A stretch of DNA of 64,000 nucleotides, from positions 62,001 to 126,000 of the forward strand of contig NZ_AJWX01000010.1 in NCBI RefSeq assembly GCF_000263855.1. Direction: 5' to 3'. This document shows positions 35,004 to 43,564 of this stretch, piece after piece. Under the pieces are notes generated by a model, which worked only from the letters and a program-made list of their open reading frames with translations, was not told the DNA's origin and made no database searches. The stretch's first letter is position 1. Each line of letters opens with the position of its first letter. This DNA comes from Pseudomonas sp. M47T1. GTDB lineage: Bacteria > Pseudomonadota > Gammaproteobacteria > Pseudomonadales > Pseudomonadaceae. The translations under genes were made by a program, and so were the position numbers.

Positions 35004-35927
35004 ATGAAAAAACGACTCCTGACCTTCCTGCTGGCCGTTATCTTCGCGCCTCTGGCCTTGGCAGATATTCATATCGGCGTGAGCATTGCCCAGGTCGACG
35101 ATGTGTTCCTGGCGCAGATGCGCGACTACATGGCGACCCACGCCAAGTCGTTGCCCGGCGTGACCCTGCAATTCGAAGATGCCCAGGGCGACGTGGTGCG
35201 CCAACTCAACCAGGTGCAGAACTTCACCGCCCAGGGTCTGGACGCCATCATCGTCAACCCGGTGGACACCGCCGCCACTCAGAAAATGACCGACGACGCA
35301 GTAAAGGCCGGGGTGCCGCTGGTATACATCAACCGCCGTCCCGACGTGGCCAGCCTGCCAACCGGGGTGGGCTATGTGGGCTCCGACGAGGTCAAGTCGG
35401 GTGAATTGCAGATGCGCTACCTGGCGGAGAAAATGGGCGGCAAGGGCAACCTGGCGATCATGCTCGGCCTGCTGTCCAACGACGCCACTCACAGCCGCAC
35501 CCAGGGCGTGAAAGCGGTGCTCAAGGACTATCCGAACATTCATGTGGTGGAGGAGCAGAGCGCCGAATGGCAACGCAGCAAGGCCATGGACCTGATGAAC
35601 AACTGGATTGTGTCGGGGCAGAAAATCGACGCCGTGGCGGCCAATGCCGATGAAATGGCCATCGGCGCGGCCATGGCCATCACCCAGGCGGGCCTCAAGC
35701 CTGGCAAGGACATACTGGTGGGCGGCAGCGATGGCGGCGCGGCCGGGCTGGAAGCGGTGAAGCGTGACCAGTTGGCCGTCACCGTGTATCAGGACAGCAA
35801 GGGCCAAGCCAACGGTGCCATCGACCTGGCGTTGAAGATGGTGCGCAAGGAACCCTACACCGCGCAGTTGACCATCCCTTACCAACTGATCACCAAGGCC
35901 AACTACGAGCAATTCCTTAACCCATAA
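35004..35927 (+). CDS. Sugar ABC transporter periplasmic binding protein (inositol/ribose type), orphan
   Basis: 307-residue periplasmic binding protein with signal peptide ending at ALADIH (about residue 20). Family Peripla_BP_4: GVSIAQVDDVFLAQMRDYMA, IIVNPVDTAATQKM and VGGSDGGAAGLEAVKRDQLA are typical for inositol/ribose binding proteins. It is 48 bases after the dioxygenase on the same strand. No cognate ATPase or permease follows; the next gene is an unrelated autotransporter. Either it shares another ABC system or serves chemotaxis or sensing. Confidence 0.9.
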   Translation: MKKRLLTFLLAVIFAPLALADIHIGVSIAQVDDVFLAQMRDYMATHAKSLPGVTLQFEDAQGDVVRQLNQVQNFTAQGLDAIIVNPVDTAATQKMTDDAVKAGVPLVYINRRPDVASLPTGVGYVGSDEVKSGELQMRYLAEKMGGKGNLAIMLGLLSNDATHSRTQGVKAVLKDYPNIHVVEEQSAEWQRSKAMDLMNNWIVSGQKIDAVAANADEMAIGAAMAITQAGLKPGKDILVGGSDGGAAGLEAVKRDQLAVTVYQDSKGQANGAIDLALKMVRKEPYTAQLTIPYQLITKANYEQFLNP

Positions 35928-36094
35928 CCTGTAGCAGCGGCGCAAGCCGCGTTACGGAGGGTGTGTGGACGGACCAATCGCGCAGCCCACGGCCCATTCG
36001 CGCGGGCATTTTGCGTGTACCTGAACTTGTCATAATCGTTCACACATCGACACAGATAGTAGCCAGCCTGACTTGTATCCAAGGAGGCTACATT

Positions 36095-38017
36095 GTGTTG
36101 CACCGCATCGTCTGTTCGCTGTCTGTCCTGACCCTGTCCATTTCGGCCGCCCATGCCGCCGATACCTATGCCCTGAATACGCCGATCCTCACCAGCATCG
36201 ACAACTTCCGCGACCTGGCCGGTACCACCACGGCCTACACCGCGGCCAACGACGGCACCCTGCGCGAGGGCGTGTTTTACCGTTCCAACGCGCTGACGCC
36301 TTCGGCCGCCGACCTGGCCACGCTGAACGGCCTGGGGATCACCGCCGTGTATGACCTGCGCACCGCCAGCGAAGTGGCGGCCACGCCGGACACACTGCTC
36401 ACCGGCGCCACCTACACCAATATCGATATCATCGGGAGCAGCACGTCAGGCGCCGACATCAGCAGCCTGTCGCTGACCAGCGCCGCCGATGCCGTGGCCA
36501 TGATGCAGGAAACCAACCGCGAATTCGTCAGCGACGCCGCCATGCGCAGCCAATTCGGCGTGTTGTTCAATGACCTGGCCTCCGTGGACGGCGCCGCCCT
36601 GTTCCACTGCACGGCCGGCAAGGACCGCACCGGCTGGACCGCAGCCGTGCTGCTGAGCATCGCCGGGGTTAATACCTCGACCATCATGGCCAACTACCTG
36701 GCCACCAATGACTACACCGCTACCCGCGTGGCCGCCACCCTGGCCGCCCTGCCCAGTAGCATGGCCGCCATCTACGAGCCGCTGCTGACCGTGGACGCCA
36801 GCTATCTGCAGGCGGGCCTGGATGAAGTGACCGCGCTGTACGGCAGCATGGACAACTACCTCAAGGAAGGCCTGGGGCTGTCCCAGGCCACCATCTACGT
36901 GTTACGCGCCAAGATGGTCTACTACAACAGCCTGCCGGGCCAGGCGGCGATGTTCGGCAACGACGCCGCCGGCGCGCTGCTGTTGCAGAAACTGCAGAAC
37001 ACCGGCCTGTCGGGCGCGTACACCGCCTACAACTACTACCTGCAATCGGCTATCGACGCCGGCACCCTGGGCGGCGTGCAGTCCACCGTGGGTGGCCAGG
37101 TGCACGCCGACGCAGCCAGCTACCTGCTGCGCCAGAATGCGCTGATCGACCAGGCCGCCGCGCCCTACACCTCGGGCATCGACCTCAAGGTGGGCCAGCG
37201 CAGCCTGTGGACCACCGGCCTTGCCGGCTACCTGGGCACCGACGGCTCGTCCCAGGCCGCCAGCAGCAACGAGCACACCCAGGGCACCCTGATCGGCCTC
37301 ACGCAGCGCTTCACCGATCAGCTCAGCGGCCACGCCGGCTTTGGCTACAGCCATGGCAACGTCGGCGGTGCCGGCGGCGAGGTGGACACCGATCTGACGT
37401 TCCTCTCTGCGGGTGCACGCTTCGCACCGGGCAGCCTGGAACACGGTGTATTCGTGGCCGCCGAGGCCGGTGCCGGCTACGTCGACTACAGCAGCAAGCG
37501 CCAATTGGGCGGTGGCCTGGGCGAGGCCAAGGGCGACACCCACGGCACCCTCAGCAGCGCCAGCCTGGCCCTGGGTTACCGCCTGCCTGCCGCAAGCATT
37601 ACCCTGGAGCCCAGCCTGGGCCTGCGCGTCAGCCACCTGAACCTCGACGGCTTCGACGAAAAAGGCAGCGAACTGGCCCTGGACGTGGACAGCCAGTCGC
37701 AAACCCGCCGCGCCGCCTTCACCCACCTCAACGCCAGCCTGACGCCGATCGGCGTGGCCGGTGGCTGGCAACTGGTACCGGGCGCGTCGCTGGACTACGA
37801 GCACGTGCTAGGCAACCACCAGGTAGACAGCGATGCCCAACTGCTGGGCTTGGACATCGAACAACGCGCAGCCTACTCCACCCGCGACCAGGTCAGCGGC
37901 GCCCTCAACCTTGCCGCCAACCTGGGTGGCTTCAGCGTCGGCGCCGAAGCCGGAGCCACTACCGGTGGCGACAGCCAGGGGTTCAGCGGCAGCCTGAAGG
38001 CCAGCTATCGATTCTGA
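36095..38017 (+). CDS. Tyrosine-phosphatase passenger fused to autotransporter beta-barrel
   Basis: 640 residues. Signal peptide to about residue 24 (LSISAAHAAD), then a Y_phosphatase3-type domain (about 30-270) starting IDNFRDLAGTTTAYTAANDG and holding the P-loop HCTAGKDRTGW: Cys172 nucleophile and Arg178, with YRSNALTPSAADL and VYDLRTASEV (substrate Asp/Arg) ahead. Residues about 370-640 form an autotransporter barrel (SGHAGFGYSHGNVGG, GARFAPGSLEHGVFVAAEAG) ending in SYRF. The enzyme should be displayed on or released from the cell surface. Start GTG36095 is 7 bases after AAGGAGG, and the signal peptide follows at once. The gene stands alone. Confidence 0.9.
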   Translation: MLHRIVCSLSVLTLSISAAHAADTYALNTPILTSIDNFRDLAGTTTAYTAANDGTLREGVFYRSNALTPSAADLATLNGLGITAVYDLRTASEVAATPDTLLTGATYTNIDIIGSSTSGADISSLSLTSAADAVAMMQETNREFVSDAAMRSQFGVLFNDLASVDGAALFHCTAGKDRTGWTAAVLLSIAGVNTSTIMANYLATNDYTATRVAATLAALPSSMAAIYEPLLTVDASYLQAGLDEVTALYGSMDNYLKEGLGLSQATIYVLRAKMVYYNSLPGQAAMFGNDAAGALLLQKLQNTGLSGAYTAYNYYLQSAIDAGTLGGVQSTVGGQVHADAASYLLRQNALIDQAAAPYTSGIDLKVGQRSLWTTGLAGYLGTDGSSQAASSNEHTQGTLIGLTQRFTDQLSGHAGFGYSHGNVGGAGGEVDTDLTFLSAGARFAPGSLEHGVFVAAEAGAGYVDYSSKRQLGGGLGEAKGDTHGTLSSASLALGYRLPAASITLEPSLGLRVSHLNLDGFDEKGSELALDVDSQSQTRRAAFTHLNASLTPIGVAGGWQLVPGASLDYEHVLGNHQVDSDAQLLGLDIEQRAAYSTRDQVSGALNLAANLGGFSVGAEAGATTGGDSQGFSGSLKASYRF

Positions 38018-38114
38018 TAGCGGCTACTCGTCGCGCAACAACCTGCCGCATCCAGCGGCCCTGCATTTGCTGGTATGCTGCTTATAGCTCATAGCCAGCA
38101 GTGCAGGAACGCCC

Positions 38115-40004
38115 ATGCCCCCACTATATGTCGCCACTTCGGCAGGGTTTCCTGCGGCTCCCGCCAACGCCCTGGGTGACATTGCCCTGTTTCACGCGAT
38201 CAGCGTGGAGCTGATCCGCGAGCAGGACAGCGAGGCCCTGTATGGCAAGATCGTCGACGCGGCCATTGCCATCACCGGTGCGCAGTTCGGCACGATGCAG
38301 TTGCTGTGCCCCAAAGGGCATGCGCCAGGGCACGATGGTGAGCTGCAACTGCTGTGCTCGCGCGGCCTGCCACCCGAAGCGGCAGGCTTCTGGCAGTGGG
38401 TAAGCCCTGCGGCACACAGCAGCTGCACGCAGGCATTGAAGCTTGGCCAGCGAGCAATCATTGTCGACTTCGAGCAATGGGACGAGATAGCGGGTACCGA
38501 AGACCTGCTGGCGTTTCGGCGCACCGGTATCCGCTCGGCCCAGTCCACCCCCCTGCTGTCGCGCAGCGGCCATTTGCTGGGCATGATCTCCACCCATTGG
38601 CGCGAGCCACACCAACCCTCCGAACGCGACCTGCGGCTGCTGGACATCCTCGCCCGCCAGGCGGCCGACCTGCTGGAGCGCACCATGGCCGAAGAAGCCC
38701 TGCGTGCCCGCGAGCAGGAGCTGCAACGCACGTGCGCGATGCTGCGGGAAATCGAAGAACAACAGCGCCAGGCCGAGACCCGCCTGCGCAGCCTTAACGA
38801 AACCCTGGAGCAGCGCGTCGCCGAACGCACGGCCAAGCTGATGCAAGCAGAGGAAAAGCTGCGCCACTCGCAGAAAATGGAAGCGGTGGGGCAATTGACC
38901 GGCGGCCTCGCCCATGACTTCAACAACCTGATCGCGGGCATTTCCGGCTCCCTGGAACTGATTGGCCGCCGCTTCGACCAGGGTCGCCTGGGTGATATCG
39001 ACAAGTACATCGTGGCGGCACAGGCAGGTGCTCGCCGCGCAGCCGCCCTGACCCACCGGCTGCTGGCCTTCTCGCGACGGCAAACCCTGGAGCCACGCCC
39101 CACCGATGTCAACGCGCTGATGTTCGGCATGAACGAATTGATCCAGCGCACCGTGGGCCCCGGCATACAGGTCGAGACCGTGGGCGAACAGGCACTGTGG
39201 CCCGCCCTGGTGGACGCAGGGCAGTTGGAAAACGCCCTGCTCAACCTGTGCATCAATGCCCGTGACGCCATGCCCAACGGCGGACGTATCAACCTGCAAA
39301 CGGCCAACCAGTGGATGGACCGCGAGGCTGGCCGCGCGCACAACATGCCCGAGGGCCAATACCTGTGCCTGTGCGTCAGTGACACCGGCGCCGGCATCAC
39401 CCCTGAAGTCCTGGCCCACGTGTTCGAGCCATTTTTCACCACCAAGCCGATCGGCCAAGGCACCGGCCTGGGCCTGTCGATGATCTACGGCTTTGCCCAG
39501 CAATCGGGCGGCCAGGTGCGCATCTGCTCAAGGCCAGGGCAAGGCACCACCGTGTTCATCTACCTGCCCCGCCATCACGGCGCAGTGCCGTGTGACGAAA
39601 ACCTCGCCGCCAAGGCCGCCACCGAGGCCGAGCAACCGGCGGCGACGGTGCTGTTGGTCGACGACGAGCCCACCGTGCGCATGCTCCTCACCGATGTGCT
39701 GGGCGAGCTGGGCTATACCGTGCTGGAAGCCGCCGACAGCGCCGCAGGGCTCAAACTGCTGCGCTCGGACGTGCAGATCGACCTGCTGCTCACCGACGTG
39801 GGCCTGCCCGGCGGCATGAACGGCCGGCAAATGGCCGACGCCGGCCTGCAACTGCGGCCGCGGCTGAAAACCCTGTTCATCACCGGCTACGCCGAAAGCG
39901 CGGTGATCGGCGACGCGCATTTGCCTGCGAACATGCACGTGCTGACCAAGCCGTTCGCGGTGGATGCAGTGGGCGCGCGGGTGCGGGAGTTGTTGGGGGC
40001 GTAA
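38115..40004 (+). CDS. Hybrid sensor histidine kinase (GAF-HisKA-HATPase-REC)
   Basis: 629-residue soluble sensor kinase. N-terminal GAF domain (about 25-180: AIAITGAQFGTMQLL, SAQSTPLLSRSGHLLGMIS), a coiled coil (about 190-255), HisKA with phospho-acceptor His267 (GGLAHDFNNLI), HATPase N box (NLCINARDAMPNGG), G boxes (DTGAGI, GTGLGLSM), and a C-terminal receiver with Asp561 (LLLTDVGLPGG) and Lys (LTKPFAVD). No transmembrane segment; no response regulator gene adjacent. The GAF may bind a small molecule or a chromophore; no chromophore Cys is evident at a standard place. Orphan kinase. Confidence 0.92.
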   Translation: MPPLYVATSAGFPAAPANALGDIALFHAISVELIREQDSEALYGKIVDAAIAITGAQFGTMQLLCPKGHAPGHDGELQLLCSRGLPPEAAGFWQWVSPAAHSSCTQALKLGQRAIIVDFEQWDEIAGTEDLLAFRRTGIRSAQSTPLLSRSGHLLGMISTHWREPHQPSERDLRLLDILARQAADLLERTMAEEALRAREQELQRTCAMLREIEEQQRQAETRLRSLNETLEQRVAERTAKLMQAEEKLRHSQKMEAVGQLTGGLAHDFNNLIAGISGSLELIGRRFDQGRLGDIDKYIVAAQAGARRAAALTHRLLAFSRRQTLEPRPTDVNALMFGMNELIQRTVGPGIQVETVGEQALWPALVDAGQLENALLNLCINARDAMPNGGRINLQTANQWMDREAGRAHNMPEGQYLCLCVSDTGAGITPEVLAHVFEPFFTTKPIGQGTGLGLSMIYGFAQQSGGQVRICSRPGQGTTVFIYLPRHHGAVPCDENLAAKAATEAEQPAATVLLVDDEPTVRMLLTDVLGELGYTVLEAADSAAGLKLLRSDVQIDLLLTDVGLPGGMNGRQMADAGLQLRPRLKTLFITGYAESAVIGDAHLPANMHVLTKPFAVDAVGARVRELLGA

Positions 40005-40131
40005 CGGCTGTAGCGGCCGCCGCCCAGTAGCGTCGATTATTTACGTTCACCCCTGCCTGCGTGCCGCATAATGACGCCCTCACGCCAGGCCTGATGCTTG
40101 GCGTCGCCGTCTCTCGCTACAAGGATTTGGG

Positions 40132-40398
40132 ATGACCAGCACCACTTCGCGCTCACGTTTGCCCCAGGCCTGGCGCACCCTTCTGGCCCTGCCGCTGTTG
40201 TTGGCGGGCTGTTCAAGCGCCCCTGCGGGCTCCAAATGCTACGCCGAAGCCGTGCCCAGCCGAGGTGAAGGTGGCCTGGCCTGGGCCAACAGCATGAACA
40301 GCGCGCGCAAGAAATCCCTGGATGATTGCGCCTTGTACGCCAGCCGTTCCGGCGGTACGCCCAGCACCTGCAAAGTCGTGTTGGCGAAGTGCAAATAG
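40132..40398 (+). CDS. Small lipoprotein (88 aa), hypothetical
   Basis: Lipobox LLAGC at residues about 22-26 (LALPLLLAGCSSAP) marks a lipoprotein of roughly 62 mature residues. Four further Cys (KCYAE, DDCALY, STCKV, AKCK) suggest two disulfides. AAGGA lies 7 bases before the ATG. No family recognised with certainty; it stands alone between the kinase and a sugar transporter. Confidence 0.75.
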   Translation: MTSTTSRSRLPQAWRTLLALPLLLAGCSSAPAGSKCYAEAVPSRGEGGLAWANSMNSARKKSLDDCALYASRSGGTPSTCKVVLAKCK

Positions 40399-40510
40399 GC
40401 TGGCACGTTGATGAATGTTGAGGCGCAATAGGGAACTCACCGCTCTGGAACGGCCCTAACGTCGTGGTCAGCAAGGCTGGCCCCCGCCGTTTCCAGAGAG
40501 GTCTGCACCC

Positions 40511-41932
40511 ATGTCTTCCAGCACCACCACCTGTGCCACGCACGAAACCGACGAGCCCGTGGCGTCGGCCAGCCGGCTGATTTTCATCTCGGTGCTGGTG
40601 GCCACCATGGGCGCGCTCGCGTTTGGCTACGACACCGGCATCATCGCCGGCGCCCTGCCCTTCATGACGCTGCCGCCGGACCAGGGCGGCCTGGGCTTGA
40701 ACCCGGTGAGCGAGGGCCTGATCACCGCTTCGCTGATCGTTGGCGCGGCGTTTGGCTCGCTGGCCAGCGGCTACCTGTCCGATCGTTTCGGCCGACGCCT
40801 CACGCTACGGCTGTTGTCGCTGCTGTTCATCGCTGGCGCCCTGGGCACGGCCATGGCCCCTTCCATCCCCTTCATGGTGGCCGCGCGCTTGGTGCTGGGC
40901 ATTGCCGTGGGGGGCGGTTCGGCGACCGTACCGGTGTTCATCGCCGAAATCGCCGGCCCGTCGAGGCGCGCACGGTTGGTCAGCCGCAACGAGCTGATGA
41001 TTGTCAGCGGCCAGTTGCTGGCCTATGTACTGAGCGCCGTGCTGGCGGCGCTGCTGCATACGCCCGGCATCTGGAGGACCATGTTGGCCATCGCCATGGT
41101 GCCGGGGGTGCTGTTGCTGGTGGGTACTTTCTTCGTACCCGCTTCACCCCGTTGGCTGGCGTCCAAAGGCCGTTTCGACGAAGCGCGGGCCACCCTGGAA
41201 AAACTGCGCGACACCCCGGCCGAAGCCCAACGCGAAGTGGATGCCATTAAGGCCCACGACCAGCAGTCGCGCCATCACGCGCCGGTGTCCCAGTTACTCA
41301 GCCAGCGCTGGGTGATAAAGCTGTTGTTCATCGGCGTGGGCCTGGGCTTCACCGCCCAGTTCACGGGTGTGAACGCGTTCATGTACTACACGCCCATCAT
41401 CCTCAAACACACCGGCATGGGCACCAACGCGGCCCTGACCGCCACCATCGGCAATGGCGTGGTATCGGTGATCGCCACATTGTTGGGCATCTGGGCCATC
41501 GGCCGATACGGGCGCCGCCACCTGCTGATGACGGGACTGGTGATCGTCATTGCGATGCAGGCCAGCCTGGGCTGCGTGTTGCAATTCATGCCGCAGAACC
41601 TCACACAAAGCTATGCGGCCCTGGGGTGCATTCTGGTGTTTCTGCTGTTCATGCAGATGTGTATTGCGCCGGTGTATTGGCTGCTGATGTCGGAGCTGTT
41701 TCCGATGCAGGTTCGGGGGTTGTTGACGGGTGTGGCGGTGTCGATGCAGTGGTTGTTCAATGCCACGGTGGCGTTTGTATTTCCCATCGCCGTGAGTTCA
41801 CTGGGGAACCCCACGTTCTTTGTGTTCGCGGCAATTAATGTGGGCTCGTTGGTGTTTGTATTTCTGTGCTTGCCGGAAACGAAGGGGAAATCGTTGGAGC
41901 AGATTGAGAAGCACATGAAGAAGGAGCTGTGA
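40511..41932 (+). CDS. MFS sugar:proton symporter (sugar porter family)
   Basis: 473-residue inner-membrane transporter with 12 helices. Sugar-porter motifs: YDTGIIAGALPF in helix 1, DRFGRR in loop 2-3, FVPASPRWLASKG after helix 6, GRYGRRHLL in loop 8-9 and the C-terminal LPETKGKSLEQIEKHM. This is the GalP/XylE/inositol transporter (IolT-like) branch. It may import a hexose or inositol; it lies 5 kb from the inositol block but is separated by unrelated genes. A bidirectional terminator follows at 41984-42008. Confidence 0.92.
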   Translation: MSSSTTTCATHETDEPVASASRLIFISVLVATMGALAFGYDTGIIAGALPFMTLPPDQGGLGLNPVSEGLITASLIVGAAFGSLASGYLSDRFGRRLTLRLLSLLFIAGALGTAMAPSIPFMVAARLVLGIAVGGGSATVPVFIAEIAGPSRRARLVSRNELMIVSGQLLAYVLSAVLAALLHTPGIWRTMLAIAMVPGVLLLVGTFFVPASPRWLASKGRFDEARATLEKLRDTPAEAQREVDAIKAHDQQSRHHAPVSQLLSQRWVIKLLFIGVGLGFTAQFTGVNAFMYYTPIILKHTGMGTNAALTATIGNGVVSVIATLLGIWAIGRYGRRHLLMTGLVIVIAMQASLGCVLQFMPQNLTQSYAALGCILVFLLFMQMCIAPVYWLLMSELFPMQVRGLLTGVAVSMQWLFNATVAFVFPIAVSSLGNPTFFVFAAINVGSLVFVFLCLPETKGKSLEQIEKHMKKEL

Positions 41933-41983
41933 GCCGTTGCCTCGGCTGTTGCCCTGGCGTTTCCCGGATGTTCTGGGAAGAAT

Positions 41984-42008
41984 AAAAAACCGCCCGAGGG
42001 CGGTTTTT
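41984..42008. terminator. Bidirectional intrinsic terminator
   Basis: Stem CCGCCC/GGGCGG with an A-run before and a T-run after (AAAAACCGCCC ... GGGCGGTTTTT). It lies between the sugar transporter (plus) and the small membrane protein (minus) and can serve both. Confidence 0.9.
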
Positions 42009-42025
42009 CAACACCAGGGGCACTA

Positions 42026-42157
42026 TCAGTTAAAAATGGCCCAGATAATGCCACCGAATATAAGCGCTACCAGCAACCCAGCACCCACATCCGCCTGGGC
42101 TACGTCAACTTTGATACCGGGGGCAAGCTGAAGCGACTTCCGAGTACGCAGGGCCAT
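42026..42157 (-). CDS. Tiny single-helix membrane protein (43 aa)
   Basis: 43 residues: a basic N-terminus MALRTRKSLQLAPGIKVDV followed by one hydrophobic helix (AGLLVALIFGGIIWAIF) ending in Asn. GAGGAG lies 6 bases before the ATG and a terminator follows, so expression is credible. The N-terminal RKSLQLAPGIKVDV is reminiscent of the DUF4236 start, but the rest of that domain is absent. Possibly a regulatory micro-protein of the inner membrane. Too short for routine gene calling. Confidence 0.65.
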   Translation of the reverse strand: MALRTRKSLQLAPGIKVDVAQADVGAGLLVALIFGGIIWAIFN

Positions 42158-42326
42158 GGCCAACTCCTCGCGGGGGAGAGATATCACATGGCTATCATCA
42201 TAACCCTTTCACCCTCGTCCGCAAGACTACAACCGCGCCGCTTGTCCGTTCGAAGGCACTCTTGCCCGGCGATGCCTTCTTAACCCCAGGAGCAGGCACT
42301 TCACGCCTGCCCAAGGAGACATTGCC

Positions 42327-42506
42327 ATGAACCTGACCCGCACTCCCTTGCTTGCCGCTAACGCCGACCAGGACAATGACCTGGGCTTCGACCCGGACTC
42401 GCCCGATGTCAACGACCCAGCCACCGACCCACCACACCCGCCCCCCATCGATAACCCTGCGCACCACAGCGACAAGCAGCCGCCAGAGCCGGAAAGCGAC
42501 CTCTAG
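42327..42506 (+). CDS. Small acidic Pro/Asp-rich protein (59 aa)
   Basis: 59 residues beginning MNLTRTPLLAANADQDNDLG, then a disordered segment of Asp, Pro and His (DPATDPPHPPPIDNPAHHSD). Strong AAGGAGA 7 bases before the ATG. No family recognised. It is divergent from the tiny membrane protein and convergent with agmatinase; similar small disordered proteins occur at 29717 and 30015. Confidence 0.6.
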   Translation: MNLTRTPLLAANADQDNDLGFDPDSPDVNDPATDPPHPPPIDNPAHHSDKQPPEPESDL

Positions 42507-42589
42507 CGCCGTACCTAAAGAACGGCGGGCAACCTGCGTTCTAACGATCGCAGGCACGGTCAAGGCCCAACGCAGCCTGGCGGCAGCGG

Positions 42590-43549
42590 CTACCGTGCGT
42601 CAACCTTGCGCGCCGCATACAGGCATAACATCTCCATGGCCAACGTGGCCGCCGCCAGCGAGGTTATTTCGGCGTTGTCGTAGGCCGGCGCCACTTCCAC
42701 CACGTCCATGCCCACCAGGTTGATGCCGCGCAGGCCGGCCAGTATCTCCAGGGCCTGCACCGTGCTCAGACCACCGCACACCGGCGTGCCGGTACCGGGG
42801 GCGAAAGCCGGGTCCAGGCAGTCGATGTCGAACGTCAGGTAGACCGGGTGGTCGCCCACCCGCTGGCGCACGGCCTCGATGATGGCGTCGACGCCTCGGC
42901 GATGGACCTGGCGCGCATCCAGCACCTCAAACCCCAGCGTGTCGTCGTTGGTGGTGCGCAGGCCGATCTGCACCGAGCGCTCCGGCGCCACCAGGCCCTG
43001 GCGCGCAGCGTGGTAGAACATGGTGCCGTGGTCGATGCGCGGGTTGTCGTCATCGGGCCAGGTGTCGCTGTGAGCGTCGAAGTGGATCAGCGACAACGGG
43101 CCGTGCACCTTGGCGTGGGCCTTGAGCAACGGATAGGTGATGAAGTGGTCACCGCCAAGGGTGAGCATGGCGCAGCCGGCGGCCAAAAGGTGATCGGCGT
43201 GCTGCTCGATGCTGCCTGGTACCGACTCCGGGCGGCCATGGTCAAAACTGCAATCGCCGTAGTCGATCACCGCCAGGTGGTCGAAGGGGTCGAACTGCCA
43301 CGGCCAGTGCCGTGCCCACGCCGACTGCACCGAGGCGTTGCGGATGCCCCGTGGCCCGAAGCGCGCGCCCGGGCGGTTGCTGGTGGCCGTGTCGAAGGGC
43401 ACGCCGCTCACCACCACGTCCACGCCATTGAGGTCACGGCTGTAACGCCGGCGCATGAAGCTGGTGATGCCGCCGTAGGTGCTCTCCGCCGCCGTGCCGT
43501 AATGGCTGGGGCGAGTCAGGGCCTGGTCGTTGTCGAAGGCTTGTTCCAT
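42590..43549 (-). CDS. speB: Agmatinase / ureohydrolase
   Basis: 319-residue Mn-dependent ureohydrolase hydrolysing agmatine to putrescine and urea. Metal ligands in GGDHFITYPLL, DAHSD and FDIDCLDPAFAPGTGTP, and the C-terminal MDVVEVAPAYDNAEITSLAA match SpeB over the whole length. Guanidinobutyrase is an alternative because the families are close. It lies 15 bases downstream of a PotF-like binding protein, giving a two-gene unit, and a LysR regulator is divergent from that pair. The second agmatine-degrading enzyme is at 51750-52862. Confidence 0.9.
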   Translation of the reverse strand: MEQAFDNDQALTRPSHYGTAAESTYGGITSFMRRRYSRDLNGVDVVVSGVPFDTATSNRPGARFGPRGIRNASVQSAWARHWPWQFDPFDHLAVIDYGDCSFDHGRPESVPGSIEQHADHLLAAGCAMLTLGGDHFITYPLLKAHAKVHGPLSLIHFDAHSDTWPDDDNPRIDHGTMFYHAARQGLVAPERSVQIGLRTTNDDTLGFEVLDARQVHRRGVDAIIEAVRQRVGDHPVYLTFDIDCLDPAFAPGTGTPVCGGLSTVQALEILAGLRGINLVGMDVVEVAPAYDNAEITSLAAATLAMEMLCLYAARKVDAR

Positions 43550-43564
43550 GGGGGCGGTTCCTTG

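Noticed and set aside
32956..35927. Idea that the locus is a complete inositol catabolic (iol) operon
   Set aside because: No iolB, iolC, iolD or iolE homologue is present; only a dehydrogenase, SDR, oxygenase, binding protein and regulator.
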